64,000 nucleotides of DNA, from positions 62,001-126,000 of the forward strand of contig CAZOOZ010000006.1 of the NCBI GenBank assembly GCA_964581565.1, read 5' to 3'. The DNA comes from UBA1433 sp964581565. GTDB lineage: Bacteria > Bacillota > Clostridia > Eubacteriales > UBA1433. Below, one piece after another: positions 8,465-16,838 of this stretch (position 1 is the stretch's first letter; the number at the start of each line of letters is the position of its first letter). The position numbers were made by a program, and so were the translations under genes. Below the pieces are notes generated by a model. It was not told the DNA's origin, made no database searches, and saw only the letters and a program-made list of their open reading frames with translations.

Positions 8465-9247
8465 TTATGCCTTGTCTGCACATTTTTTTACAGCATTCAT
8501 TACAGCTGCTGTAAATCTGTCATTTTCCAGCGAAGCCACTGCTTCTATCGTTGTGCCTGCCGGCGAACACACCTTATCTCTTAACTGTGCCGGATGCATG
8601 TCGCTTTCAAGAGCCATCTTCGCAGAACCCAAAACTACTTGAGAGGCTATTTCATAAGCAACAGCAGCAGGCAGGCCTTCACGGATACCGCCTAAAGCTA
8701 ACGCTTCTATAAACATAAACACGTAAGCAGGAGCTGATCCGCTAATAGCTGTTACCGCCGACATGTATGTTTCATTTAAAACCACTACCCTACCTATTTG
8801 CGCAAATAAATCTGATATAATGTTTATTTTATCTCTTAAATCAGCATTATTTGCAATGACAAACATTCCCTCTCCCACTGATCCTAAAATATTAGGCATC
8901 ATTCGAATAACTTTATTATACCCCAAATATTTTATGATTTCAGCCGTTTCCACTCCGGCTGCGACACTTAAAATAATTTTATTGTTAAAATCACAGCCTT
9001 TTATTTCATCTAACACTTTGAAAATAATATTTGGTTTCACTGCTAATATTACAAGATCACTTTCTTGTATTACAATCGAGTTACTTTCGAATGATTTTAT
9101 TTTATATTTTTCACAGATAAACTTTTTTTGTTCCAGTGGATCATTGCTGTAAAATCCAATATCGTCTCCACTAACAACATTATTGCGTATAAATCCTTCA
9201 ATGACTGAAGTCGCAAGATTCCCTGAACCTATAAATCCAATTTTCAT
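8465..9247 (-). CDS. proC: Pyrroline-5-carboxylate reductase
   Basis: Reduces 1-pyrroline-5-carboxylate to L-proline with NAD(P)H. The Rossmann loop IGFIGSGNLATSVIEGF is at the N-terminus. AVKPNI, SVAAGVE and RMMPNI are ProC signatures, and the C-terminal GSAPAYVFMFIEAL and SPAGTTIEAVASLE form the dimer and substrate region. The start at 9247 (MKIGFIG) was chosen over the longer frame because the Rossmann fold begins there and GGAG lies just upstream; this gives 260 residues, the normal length. It precedes the aminotransferase gene and lies 76 bases downstream of apbE, so all three may share a transcript. Confidence 0.95.
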   Translation of the reverse strand: MKIGFIGSGNLATSVIEGFIRNNVVSGDDIGFYSNDPLEQKKFICEKYKIKSFESNSIVIQESDLVILAVKPNIIFKVLDEIKGCDFNNKIILSVAAGVETAEIIKYLGYNKVIRMMPNILGSVGEGMFVIANNADLRDKINIISDLFAQIGRVVVLNETYMSAVTAISGSAPAYVFMFIEALALGGIREGLPAAVAYEIASQVVLGSAKMALESDMHPAQLRDKVCSPAGTTIEAVASLENDRFTAAVMNAVKKCADKA

Positions 9248-9323
9248 TTCAAACTCCAATAATATAATTCTTATAAATATACCACACCCATTTAAAATAA
9301 ACAATACTGGCCAACTAAATTCA

Positions 9324-10337
9324 TCACAAAATTTCTACTTCATTTTTTATATTTTTTGTTATAATAATTTCCTTGTTATCTGTAATAAATATCGCATCAA
9401 TGCCATCTAACTGCTCTATTAAATTTTTCCCTTCTTCTATTCCCATTACAAAAATCCCGGTAGATAAAATATCCGCAACCGTTGCATTATCACAGATTAT
9501 GCTTACCTGACTCAATCCGTTTTGCGCAGGCATTCCTGTTGCAGGATCTAAAATATGATGATATCTTTTTCCGTCTATGCCAATAAAATACCTTTCATAC
9601 GTACCCGATGATACAAATGCATCCCTGTTGCTTTGCACAACGGCCAAGTAGCTTCCCCGGTCATCGAATGGAGACTGGATTCCTACTTTATAATTTATTC
9701 CCCTATAACTTTCCCCTATTAATATGATATTCCCGCCAAAATCAATGATAGCACTTTTTATACCTTTTGAAATTAAAAAAATTTTTGTCATTTCGCTGAT
9801 ATATCCTTTGGCAACCGCTCCTAAATCTATAATTATTCCTTTTTCTTTTAATTTTACAGAGCAACTGTCTTTATCTATCAATATATTCTCATAGCCTGTA
9901 TTTTGTTTTGCTTTTTCAATTTTCGAAGCACTCGGAATATACTCCTTTCCTGAATTAATATCCCATAAATCGATCAGGGATCCAAGTGTTATATCAAATG
10001 CACCATCTGTCAGTTCGCAATAGTAAAGACATTGCTCAAGCAACTCAAGCGTACGCGAGTCTACTTTTACATAGTCACTGCCTGCCATCATATTGATTTT
10101 ATTAATATCACTTGTTTCTACATATCTGCTCAGTAAATCTTCTAATTCATCAACATAATCAAAAGCATCATCAAGAATTGCTTCATCTGCTTCTTTATCG
10201 TAAATGCTGATACTTATAAATGTATCCATATAAAACCCGGTTTTTACCAAAACAGGTTGTTTAGAAATTTCAGAATTACAAGATGTAAAATTTATAAAAA
10301 TAAATATAATTAATGAGATACAAATTATTTTTTTCAC
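9324..10337 (-). CDS. apbE: FAD:protein FMN transferase (ApbE), lipoprotein
   Basis: Transfers FMN from FAD onto Thr/Ser of target proteins outside the membrane, as in Rnf, Nqr and extracellular electron-transfer flavoproteins. It begins with a lipoprotein signal peptide; Cys20 in FTSC would be lipidated. GFYMDTFISISIYD, DLGAVAKGYISE and the C-terminal YHHILDPATGMPAQNG and DILSTGIFVMG are ApbE motifs binding Mg2+ and FAD. It has 337 residues and probably starts with GTG. A TTGATT-16-TATAAT promoter is at 10369-10396. No flavinylation target is obvious in the window, but two membrane genes often found near ApbE occur at 14164-15005. Confidence 0.93.
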   Translation of the reverse strand: MKKIICISLIIFIFINFTSCNSEISKQPVLVKTGFYMDTFISISIYDKEADEAILDDAFDYVDELEDLLSRYVETSDINKINMMAGSDYVKVDSRTLELLEQCLYYCELTDGAFDITLGSLIDLWDINSGKEYIPSASKIEKAKQNTGYENILIDKDSCSVKLKEKGIIIDLGAVAKGYISEMTKIFLISKGIKSAIIDFGGNIILIGESYRGINYKVGIQSPFDDRGSYLAVVQSNRDAFVSSGTYERYFIGIDGKRYHHILDPATGMPAQNGLSQVSIICDNATVADILSTGIFVMGIEEGKNLIEQLDGIDAIFITDNKEIIITKNIKNEVEIL

Positions 10338-10368
10338 TGATTTTTTCCCTTATAAATGCTTATAGCTC

Positions 10369-10396
10369 ATTATATCTTTAATCAATTAAAAATCAA
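10369..10396 (-). promoter_or_regulatory. Predicted promoter of apbE
   Basis: On the minus strand TTGATT (10391-10396) and TATAAT (10369-10374) are 16 bases apart, about 30 bases upstream of the GTG start. Confidence 0.55.
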
Positions 10397-10422
10397 TATA
10401 AAACATTTGCTCTAATTATATA

Positions 10423-10451
10423 TTGACATTAATAAAACTTCGTGTTATTTT
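10423..10451 (+). promoter_or_regulatory. Predicted promoter of the thiamine-salvage operon
   Basis: A consensus TTGACA (10423-10428) is followed after 17 bases by TATTTT (10446-10451). This would start RNA near 10458, just before the TPP aptamer. Confidence 0.6.
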
Positions 10452-10476
10452 TAACATTGAAAATTAAATATATTTA

Positions 10477-10556
10477 GGGGAGCCTTTAGGCTGAGAGTAT
10501 GTTGTATCAACTTATACCCTTTGAACCTGATTTGGATAATGCCAACGTAGGGATTA
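10477..10556 (+). ncRNA. TPP riboswitch (THI element)
   Basis: The aptamer core is clear: GGGGAGC at 10477, CTGAGAG at 10491-10497, then ACCCTTTGAACCTGAT and GGATAATGCCAACGTAGGGA up to about 10553. These are the invariant pyrimidine-binding and pyrophosphate-binding segments of the thi box. It precedes cytX-thiM-thiE-thiD, so expression should fall when TPP is plentiful. Confidence 0.97.
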
Positions 10557-10583
10557 CACATTTATGAATTTGCATTTATTTTT

Positions 10584-10614
10584 ATGGGATATGTTTTCTG
10601 TTGGCATATCCCAT
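10584..10614 (+). terminator. Hairpin of the TPP riboswitch expression platform
   Basis: ATGGGATATG (10584-10593) pairs perfectly with CATATCCCAT (10605-10614) around an 11-base loop and is followed by a TTTAATTTATATT stretch. It is likely the conditional terminator, though the U tract is interrupted. The cytX ribosome site (GGAG, 10632-10635) is outside the stem, which argues against a translational switch. Confidence 0.6.
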
Positions 10615-10641
10615 TTAATTTATATTATTTAGGAGAGACGT

Positions 10642-11841
10642 ATGGACAGTAACAATAAAACAACAGTTTTATCAAACGGACTTTTGTGGTTTGGCGCCAG
10701 TATTTCGATTGCCGAAATACTGACGGGTACATTATTTGCATCATTAGGCCTAACAAAAGGCATAGCAGCGATAATCATAGGGCATGTAATCGGCTGTGTT
10801 TTACTTTATTTGGCAGGATTTATTGGAGGGAAGACACAAAAAACCTCTATGGAAACCATCGGCATATCTTTTGGAAACAAGGGAAATATATTCTTTGCAA
10901 TACTGAATGTGCTGCAATTACTTGGTTGGACCGCTGTTATGATTATCAGTAGCGCTCGAGCCATTGGCGCCATTGCCAATGATTCTCTGCATTTAAACAG
11001 CAATACATTATGGTGCATTTTAATTGCCATCTTCATTATTATTTGGATTTTAGCAGGATTGAAAAAATTAGAAAAAATTAATATTTTTGCAATTGGCGGA
11101 TTGTTTATCATGACAATCATATTAAGTATGGTTGTGTTTAAAGGTGGAACATCTGCCGTAAATATTTTTGACAATGGCATAAGCTTTGGAACAGCAGTCG
11201 AACTTTCTGTCGCAATGCCTCTATCTTGGCTTCCTCTTATTTCGGATTATACTAAAAATGCCATCAAACCGAAAGCTTCTACTTTAAGCAGTACACTACT
11301 ATATTTTTTGGGAAGTTGCTGGATGTATATCATAGGTCTTGGTGCCGCCTTGTTTACGGGCCAGGAAGATATTTCACTCATTATGCTTTCTGCCGGGCTT
11401 GGTACAGTTGGTATCATCATTGTATTGCTTTCAACTGTAACTACAACATATTTAGATGTTTATTCTGCCGGCATCAGCTATTTGAGTATTTCTAAAAAGT
11501 TCTCGGGAAAAATAGTTTCAATTGTTGTATGCCTACTTGGAACTGTTATCGCAATTTTTACACCCATTGAACAATATCAAAATTTCTTATATTTCATTGG
11601 TTCGGTTTTTGCCCCGATGATAGCAATTCTTGTAACTGATTATTATATATTAAAAAAAGACTATTCCGCAAAAGCTTTTAACGTTACAAATATTATTTTA
11701 TGGATTGTTGGTTTTATCATTTATCGTTTATTTATGTCAGTTGATACGATTATAGGCAGTACGATCCCAGTTATGATTATTATCGTAATTTTATGTATTT
11801 TAGTAGATAGAGGTAAAAAAATATGTTTAAAGAAATCTTAG
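10642..11841 (+). CDS. cytX: Putative hydroxymethylpyrimidine transporter CytX (NCS1 family)
   Basis: A nucleobase:cation symporter-1 family permease with about twelve hydrophobic helices in 399 residues. The N-terminal LLWFGASISIAEILTGTL is typical of the family. Its place directly after a TPP riboswitch and ahead of thiM, thiE and thiD points to uptake of 4-amino-5-hydroxymethyl-2-methylpyrimidine (HMP) or a related thiamine breakdown product, as proposed for CytX proteins. GGAG is 7 bases before the ATG. The stop overlaps thiM by 19 bases. Confidence 0.9.
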   Translation: MDSNNKTTVLSNGLLWFGASISIAEILTGTLFASLGLTKGIAAIIIGHVIGCVLLYLAGFIGGKTQKTSMETIGISFGNKGNIFFAILNVLQLLGWTAVMIISSARAIGAIANDSLHLNSNTLWCILIAIFIIIWILAGLKKLEKINIFAIGGLFIMTIILSMVVFKGGTSAVNIFDNGISFGTAVELSVAMPLSWLPLISDYTKNAIKPKASTLSSTLLYFLGSCWMYIIGLGAALFTGQEDISLIMLSAGLGTVGIIIVLLSTVTTTYLDVYSAGISYLSISKKFSGKIVSIVVCLLGTVIAIFTPIEQYQNFLYFIGSVFAPMIAILVTDYYILKKDYSAKAFNVTNIILWIVGFIIYRLFMSVDTIIGSTIPVMIIIVILCILVDRGKKICLKKS

Positions 11842-12647
11842 AAAATGTAAATAAAAGAAATCCCTTAGTACATTGCATCACAAATTACGTAACCGTAAAC
11901 GATGTTGCAAATGTTATTTTAGCTTCGGGCGCTTCTCCGATCATGGCCGATGACCTTAACGAAGTTGAAGAAATCACTTCCATATGCACATCACTCGTCA
12001 TTAATATCGGCACATTAAACCAGCGAAGTATTCAAGCTATGTTGCTCGCAGGCAAAAAAGCAGACAGACTAAAACATTCCATTGTTTTAGACCCTGTCGG
12101 TGCCGGTGCATCAGCACTCCGCACTGATACCGCATTTGATTTGCTTAAAAATATTCATTTCACGGTCATTAGAGGAAACAGTTCGGAAATCAAAACAATT
12201 TCAAAAAGAAGTTCAACCACGAAGGGCGTTGATGCGAGTAGTAGCGACGCTATTACAGTACAAAATTTAAAGAAAAATGTTCTTTTTGCTAAAACATTGA
12301 GCAAAGATACAGGATCAATTATAGCGATAACTGGAGCAATAGATATTATCGCCGATGATAAAAATGCCTATATCATTCGAAATGGCCATCCATTAATGTC
12401 CAAAGTAACAGGCACGGGATGCATGCTGAGCGGATTAATCGCAGCATTCGCAGGGGCTAACCCTGATGATATATTAAAAGCAACAGCCGCCGCTGTATGC
12501 ACGATGGGACTGAGCGGAGAAATTGCATATAATAAAATAAAACAGATTGAAGCAGGGACTTCAAGTTATAGAACATTTATCATAGATGCTATCAGTAATA
12601 TGACATATGACACACTTAAAGGAGGTGCGAAAATTGAAATTATCTAG
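11823..12647 (+). CDS. thiM: Hydroxyethylthiazole kinase
   Basis: Phosphorylates 4-methyl-5-(2-hydroxyethyl)thiazole with ATP, giving the thiazole half of thiamine phosphate. NPLVHCITNYVTVNDVANVILASGASP is the ThiM N-terminal signature, VLDPVGAGAS the Mg/ATP region, and VTGTGCMLSGLIAAF holds the catalytic Cys-containing anion hole. It is 274 residues, normal length. AGAGGT precedes the ATG inside the end of cytX. Together with ThiD and ThiE it makes a salvage pathway; no ThiC or ThiG for de novo synthesis is in the window. Confidence 0.96.
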   Translation: MFKEILENVNKRNPLVHCITNYVTVNDVANVILASGASPIMADDLNEVEEITSICTSLVINIGTLNQRSIQAMLLAGKKADRLKHSIVLDPVGAGASALRTDTAFDLLKNIHFTVIRGNSSEIKTISKRSSTTKGVDASSSDAITVQNLKKNVLFAKTLSKDTGSIIAITGAIDIIADDKNAYIIRNGHPLMSKVTGTGCMLSGLIAAFAGANPDDILKATAAAVCTMGLSGEIAYNKIKQIEAGTSSYRTFIIDAISNMTYDTLKGGAKIEII

Positions 12648-13272
12648 GGAGTCTTTACTTTTATATGCCGTCACAGACCGTTCTTGGCTGAATGGCAAAT
12701 CACTTTATGACCAGGTTGAAGAATCAATTCTGGGCGGAGTTACTTTTCTTCAGTTAAGAGAAAAAGAATTAAATAACGATGAATTTTTAAAGGAAGCTGT
12801 AGAAATTAAAACACTGACCGATAAACACAATATCCCATTCGTTATTAATGACAATATCTATGTCGCGTTACAATGCAATGCTGACGGGGTCCACATTGGC
12901 CAAACCGATATGGAAGCCGGACAAGTACGCACCCTTATCGGAGAAGATAAAATCATCGGTGTTTCCGTGCAAACGGTCCAGCAAGCCATTGAGGCCGAAA
13001 AAAAAGGAGCAGACTATTTAGGCGTCGGTGCCATGTTTTCAACTTCTACAAAACACGACGCAAGCTTGGTGACTTTTGAAGACTTAAGAAATATCTGTAA
13101 CAGTGTATCCATCCCGGTCGTAGCTATTGGCGGTATTAATGAGACAAACCTATCTATGTTAAAAGGCACAAACATCGACGGTGCTGCCATTGTTTCTGCG
13201 ATCTATTCCAAAAAGAATATTCGCAAAGCTTCACAAGAATTACATTCTATTTTAAAACAAATCATTAAATAA
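12634..13272 (+). CDS. thiE: Thiamine-phosphate synthase
   Basis: Joins HMP pyrophosphate to thiazole phosphate, giving thiamine monophosphate. It is a TIM barrel with LYAVTDRSWL, VTFLQLREKE, FVINDNIYVALQCNADGVHIGQ and GVGAMFSTSTK motifs and the late VVAIGGINETNL. The start is taken as TTG at 12634 because GGAGG at 12621-12625 lies 8 bases upstream. The ATG at 12607 lies deep inside thiM, has no ribosome site and adds residues not usual for ThiE. This gives 212 residues, overlapping thiM by 14 bases. Confidence 0.95.
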   Translation: MKLSRESLLLYAVTDRSWLNGKSLYDQVEESILGGVTFLQLREKELNNDEFLKEAVEIKTLTDKHNIPFVINDNIYVALQCNADGVHIGQTDMEAGQVRTLIGEDKIIGVSVQTVQQAIEAEKKGADYLGVGAMFSTSTKHDASLVTFEDLRNICNSVSIPVVAIGGINETNLSMLKGTNIDGAAIVSAIYSKKNIRKASQELHSILKQIIK

Positions 13273-13292
13273 GACAGGCTGGAGGCATGATC

Positions 13293-14081
13293 ATGAAATC
13301 AGTTCTCACAATTGCCGGTTCGGATTGCAGTGGCGGAGCCGGAATACAAGCAGACATAAAAACAATCACAGCCCACAAATTATACGCCATGAGTGTCATT
13401 ACTGCTCTAACAGCTCAAAACACACTGGGTGTAAGTGCTATTTATGATATCGACCCCGAATTTATCACTCAACAGTTTGATGCGATTTTTACCGATATTT
13501 ATCCGGATGCTATTAAAATAGGAATGGTTTCCAATGCAAAGGTGATCCGTATCATCGCCGATAAGCTAAGAGAATACAAAGCAACGAATATAGTTTTAGA
13601 TCCTGTCATGGTCTCTACAAGCGGAAGTAAATTGTTAAGCGAAGATGCATTGAATATTTTGATATATGAGCTTATGCCTCTGGCTGATATTATTACGCCA
13701 AATCTTGCGGAAACGGAATGTTTATGCGGATTCAGAATTGTTTCTTCTGAGGATATGATACTGGCTGCAAAAAAAATAGCAAACACCTATCGCGGTTCTA
13801 TATTAATCAAAGGCGGACATTTTCATGATAACGCCAATGATTTACTTTTTACCAATGATCATAACACACAGTGGTTATATTCTCCGCGTATCAATAATGA
13901 AAATACACATGGTACAGGCTGCACACTTTCTTCTGCGATTGCATGTAATCTTGCAATGGGGTATGATGTTTACTGTAGCATAGCAAATGCCAAAGAGTAT
14001 ATTTCAGGTGCGCTAAAGGCAGGTCTAAACCTCGGCAAAGGAAAAGGCCCGCTGAATCATTGCTATAACATCAAATTATAA
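13293..14081 (+). CDS. thiD: Hydroxymethylpyrimidine/phosphomethylpyrimidine kinase
   Basis: Phosphorylates HMP twice to HMP-PP for ThiE. TIAGSDCSGGAGIQADIKT at the N-terminus is the ThiD ribokinase-fold signature. DPVMVSTSGSKLL and THGTGCTLSSAIA supply the ATP and anion-hole motifs. The start at 13293 is preferred to ATG 13287 since GGAGG (13281-13285) lies 7 bases upstream of 13293 but only 1 base from 13287. Length is then 262 residues. It is the last gene of the salvage operon, and no clear terminator follows, so some read-through into the next two genes is possible. Confidence 0.96.
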   Translation: MKSVLTIAGSDCSGGAGIQADIKTITAHKLYAMSVITALTAQNTLGVSAIYDIDPEFITQQFDAIFTDIYPDAIKIGMVSNAKVIRIIADKLREYKATNIVLDPVMVSTSGSKLLSEDALNILIYELMPLADIITPNLAETECLCGFRIVSSEDMILAAKKIANTYRGSILIKGGHFHDNANDLLFTNDHNTQWLYSPRINNENTHGTGCTLSSAIACNLAMGYDVYCSIANAKEYISGALKAGLNLGKGKGPLNHCYNIKL

Positions 14082-14163
14082 TGCTCTTGCGTTTTTTCCA
14101 CTTTATAATGATTGCCTTTGAGATATTTTTATGATATATTCATTTCCCAGAGGTAGTGTTTTT

Positions 14164-14505
14164 ATGAAAAAAGGCGATAAAATTGTTATTATTATAATTG
14201 CCCTCTTAGCCGTGTTTTTGTTTGGATTTAAAAATTTGTTAGATAATGATAGCACTAAAGTGGCGGTTATTTCTATCAATGGCGAGATCTATAAAACGCT
14301 TCAAATGAATAATGACCAGCAAATAACCATCTTCACTGAGTATGGCTATAATATTGTACAAATAAAAAATGGGCAAGCAAGTGTCATTGAAGCAGATTGC
14401 CCGGATAAAATATGTGTTCATGCAAAGGCCGCTGAAGATATCGGCGATGTTATTGTATGCATTCCCCATCGTTTTGTACTTACAATCGAAAAGGCGAATC
14501 CTTGA
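14164..14505 (+). CDS. NusG domain II-containing membrane-anchored protein
   Basis: A short protein (113 residues) with one N-terminal membrane helix (IVIIIIALLAVFLFGF) and a small beta domain of the NusG-II family outside the membrane. The two-cysteine pattern ADCPDKICVHAKA...IVCIPHRFVL is characteristic. From family knowledge these proteins occur with Gx-transporter membrane proteins, ApbE and Rnf- or Eet-type electron-transfer loci; the function is not settled. The ATG at 14164 with AGAGG at 14149-14153 was chosen. The stop overlaps the next start by one base. A TTGCCT-17-TATATT promoter (14112-14140) may serve it separately. Confidence 0.82.
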   Translation: MKKGDKIVIIIIALLAVFLFGFKNLLDNDSTKVAVISINGEIYKTLQMNNDQQITIFTEYGYNIVQIKNGQASVIEADCPDKICVHAKAAEDIGDVIVCIPHRFVLTIEKANP

Positions 14506-15005
14506 TGAATACAAGAAAATTACTCACTACCGCCTTGTTGGTTTCCTTTGCTTTGATTTTGAGTTTTATAGAAACATTTATCCCTGTTCTTTCTATTCCA
14601 GGAGCAAAATTGGGTCTTGCAAATATCGCTACTCTTTTGGCTCTTTATATGTTTGATTTTAAGACTTCAATTATTGTGGTGTTGCTTCGTATTATGCTCG
14701 CCGCTTTTATGTTTACTCATTTTACTGCATTAATATATTCACTAAGCGGCGGTATAATAAGTTTTTTAATAATGTATTTTTTGATAAAATTCGCCCAAGA
14801 TAAATTGAGTATCATTGGTGTAAGTATTATTGGAGCAATTTTTCATAACATTGCTCAGTTAATTGTTGCCGTATTCATTTTAAATTCTATCAATATACTC
14901 TTGCTTACTCCCTACCTTATGTTTTTAGGAATTATAACTGGTATTTTTACGGGTATATCTTCTAAATATTTATTAAAATATTCATCCAAAATCATAAGTA
15001 AATGA
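14505..15005 (+). CDS. Gx transporter family membrane protein (heptaprenyl diphosphate synthase component I-like)
   Basis: A membrane protein of about five helices (166 residues) with the signature SIPGAKLGLANIATLLALY, shared by the Gx-transporter/Hpre_diP_synt_I family, whose fold resembles ECF-type S components. The start at 14505 begins MNTRKLL; upstream residues in the longer frame are not family-like. It is coupled to the NusG-II gene by one-base overlap, the standard arrangement. The name 'prenyl synthase component' is historical. A transporter or electron-transfer accessory role is more likely here, as no polyprenyl synthase gene follows. Confidence 0.82.
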   Translation: MNTRKLLTTALLVSFALILSFIETFIPVLSIPGAKLGLANIATLLALYMFDFKTSIIVVLLRIMLAAFMFTHFTALIYSLSGGIISFLIMYFLIKFAQDKLSIIGVSIIGAIFHNIAQLIVAVFILNSINILLLTPYLMFLGIITGIFTGISSKYLLKYSSKIISK

Positions 15006-15016
15006 GTTAATTAAGA

Positions 15017-15379
15017 TTATTTTTTTGTTTTTGCATTAAACATTAATGCAACAAGATATCCAAAGACGATGGCTGCTGTTATTCCTCCTGCTGTTCCAAA
15101 CAATCCGCCTGTAAACACACCTATAAACCCTTCGGTAACCACAGCTTCTTTTGTTCCTTTCATTAAAGCATATCCAAATCCTGTTAAAGGAACAGTAGCT
15201 CCGCTATATCCGATTTCAACTAATTTTTCATAAATTCCAACAGCCGATAATAAAACACCCGATACAATATATAAAACTAGTATATTTGCTGATTTTAAAG
15301 TCGTTTTATTTAATAAAATTTGAGCGATTACACATAGTATCCCCCCGACCACAAATGTAGATAAATAGATTTTCAGCAT
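15017..15379 (-). CDS. spoVAE: Stage V sporulation protein AE
   Basis: An integral membrane component of the SpoVA channel that moves Ca-dipicolinate into forespores and releases it in germination. It has about four helices, with LKSANILVLYIVSGVLL, GATVPLTGFGYALMKG and GLFGTAGGITAAIVFGYL as family features. The start at 15379 is set by GGAGGTGAAATAATG, the GGAGGT lying at the end of spoVAD. It is 120 residues, matching the AEb type. The stop of spoVAD overlaps the ATG by one base. It is the last gene of the operon; AEa and AF are absent. Confidence 0.93.
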   Translation of the reverse strand: MLKIYLSTFVVGGILCVIAQILLNKTTLKSANILVLYIVSGVLLSAVGIYEKLVEIGYSGATVPLTGFGYALMKGTKEAVVTEGFIGVFTGGLFGTAGGITAAIVFGYLVALMFNAKTKK

Positions 15380-16383
15380 TATTTCACCTCCACACAAAAC
15401 GCATGAGCAACTGCGGGTATACTCTCTCCTTGTTGTGAACTGGTCGTGGATAACAAAGCTCCCGTAGGCACACATAATAGTCTCTTTATTTTTCTATTGC
15501 ATAGTAATTTATAAAAATAGCTGCAAAACACGGTTGCAAAGCATCCCGCCCCACTTCCACCGGAATATACATGTTGTGCTTTTGTATCATATATTAAAGC
15601 ACCGCAATCACAATGTTGATTCTTTATATCAATATTATTTTTGTTTAATAAAGATATTAAAATGTCGCTTCCATAAGTAGCTAAATCACCTGTAATAATA
15701 TAATCAAAATAACTGCTGTCAACATTATTATCTTCAAAATGTGTTATGATTGAGTCGGCAGCCGCCGGAGCCATAGCTGCTCCCATATTATCTACGTCTG
15801 TTACACCGTAATCCGATATTTTCCCAACAGTGATACTTTTAATTACTATGCCGTTGCTATCAAGATCGTTTGTACTAAGTAATGCCGCTCCGGCGCCTGT
15901 TACTGTCCACTGCGCCCAATCCGGCCTCTGTACTCCTAACTCGAGTGGCGTTCTATATTGACGTTCCGCACTTGAAAAATGTGAACTTGTAGAAATCATT
16001 GCACTGTTCATCCCGCTTTCAATACATATCGAAGCTGCTTGAATCGCTTCTCCGAAAGATGCACATGCTGTGTAGACTCCCCAATAAGGCAGATTTAATT
16101 GTCTGGCTGTAAATGCTGTAGTAATAATTTGATTAAGAAGATCTCCTCCTATATAAATATCCGGGTTGATATAATTTGTTTTCAAAATTTCTTGAGCAGC
16201 AGTGAGACTCATATGTTGCTCTGCGCATTCATAGCTGTTTTTGCCGCATAAATCATCCGAAAACACTTTATGAAAATAATTTTTTAAAGGTCCCTCATTT
16301 TCTTTCGGCCCTACCACACTGTACGTATCAGTAATAAAAATATCTTTTTCAAATTGATATGTTTGCTTGCCTTTTTTTATCAT
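15379..16383 (-). CDS. spoVAD: Stage V sporulation protein AD
   Basis: A soluble thiolase-fold protein on the inner spore membrane that binds dipicolinic acid. KDIFITDTYSVVGPKENEGPL, YIGGDLLNQI, WGVYTACASFGEAIQAAS and the GSGAGCFATVFCSYF region are typical SpoVAD features. The start at 16383 (MIKKGKQ) overlaps the spoVAC stop (ATGA), giving 334 residues, near the usual 338. The Shine-Dalgarno is weak, suggesting translation coupled to spoVAC. Confidence 0.95.
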   Translation of the reverse strand: MIKKGKQTYQFEKDIFITDTYSVVGPKENEGPLKNYFHKVFSDDLCGKNSYECAEQHMSLTAAQEILKTNYINPDIYIGGDLLNQIITTAFTARQLNLPYWGVYTACASFGEAIQAASICIESGMNSAMISTSSHFSSAERQYRTPLELGVQRPDWAQWTVTGAGAALLSTNDLDSNGIVIKSITVGKISDYGVTDVDNMGAAMAPAAADSIITHFEDNNVDSSYFDYIITGDLATYGSDILISLLNKNNIDIKNQHCDCGALIYDTKAQHVYSGGSGAGCFATVFCSYFYKLLCNRKIKRLLCVPTGALLSTTSSQQGESIPAVAHAFCVEVK

Positions 16384-16838
16384 AAGGCAATCACTACCCG
16401 ATAAATGTAATAAATAAGTCCGCAAATCGTTGATGTCATCAATCCATATACGATTACCGGTCCTGCTATGACAAAAATTTTCGCCGAAGTGCCGAAAACC
16501 AATCCTTCTTTCTTAAATTCCATAGCCGGAGAAATAACAGAATTGGCAAATCCTGTAATAGGCACTACACTTCCCGCTCCCGCAAATTTTCCAATATCGT
16601 CATATACACCAAGGCCTGTCAATATCGCTGCAATAAAAACAAGTATAATAGATGTATATGCACTTGCATCTATTTCATTTATTCCTGCTATTTTTACTAA
16701 AATATCATTGATCCCCTGCCCAATCGTACAAATCAATCCACCTACCAAAAATGCCTTACTGCAATTTCTGAACAGCTTTGCTTTGGGCTTTTTTTGTTCA
16801 TATAAAGTTTTATATTCTTCCTTACTCATTTTCTTCAT
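16380..16838 (-). CDS. spoVAC: Stage V sporulation protein AC
   Basis: A membrane protein of the SpoVA complex; in Bacillus SpoVAC behaves as a mechanosensitive channel. It is 152 residues with about four helices. The charged N-terminus (SKEEYKTLYEQKKPKAKL) and FLVGGLICTIGQ, VPITGFANSVISPAMEFKKEG and FVIAGPVIVYG motifs identify it. Its fold repeats that of SpoVAE, with similar PLTGF/PITGF loops. AAGGAG precedes the ATG, which overlaps the spoVAB stop by one base. Confidence 0.95.
   Translation of the reverse strand: MKKMSKEEYKTLYEQKKPKAKLFRNCSKAFLVGGLICTIGQGINDILVKIAGINEIDASAYTSIILVFIAAILTGLGVYDDIGKFAGAGSVVPITGFANSVISPAMEFKKEGLVFGTSAKIFVIAGPVIVYGLMTSTICGLIYYIYRVVIAL

Noticed and set aside
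10806..11180. A 124-residue minus-strand open frame inside cytX
   Set aside because: Antisense shadow of a transporter gene; hydrophobic runs reflect the helices of CytX.
12607..12633. ATG 12607 as the start of thiE
   Set aside because: It lies in the thiM coding sequence without a ribosome site, while GGAGG is well placed for TTG 12634.
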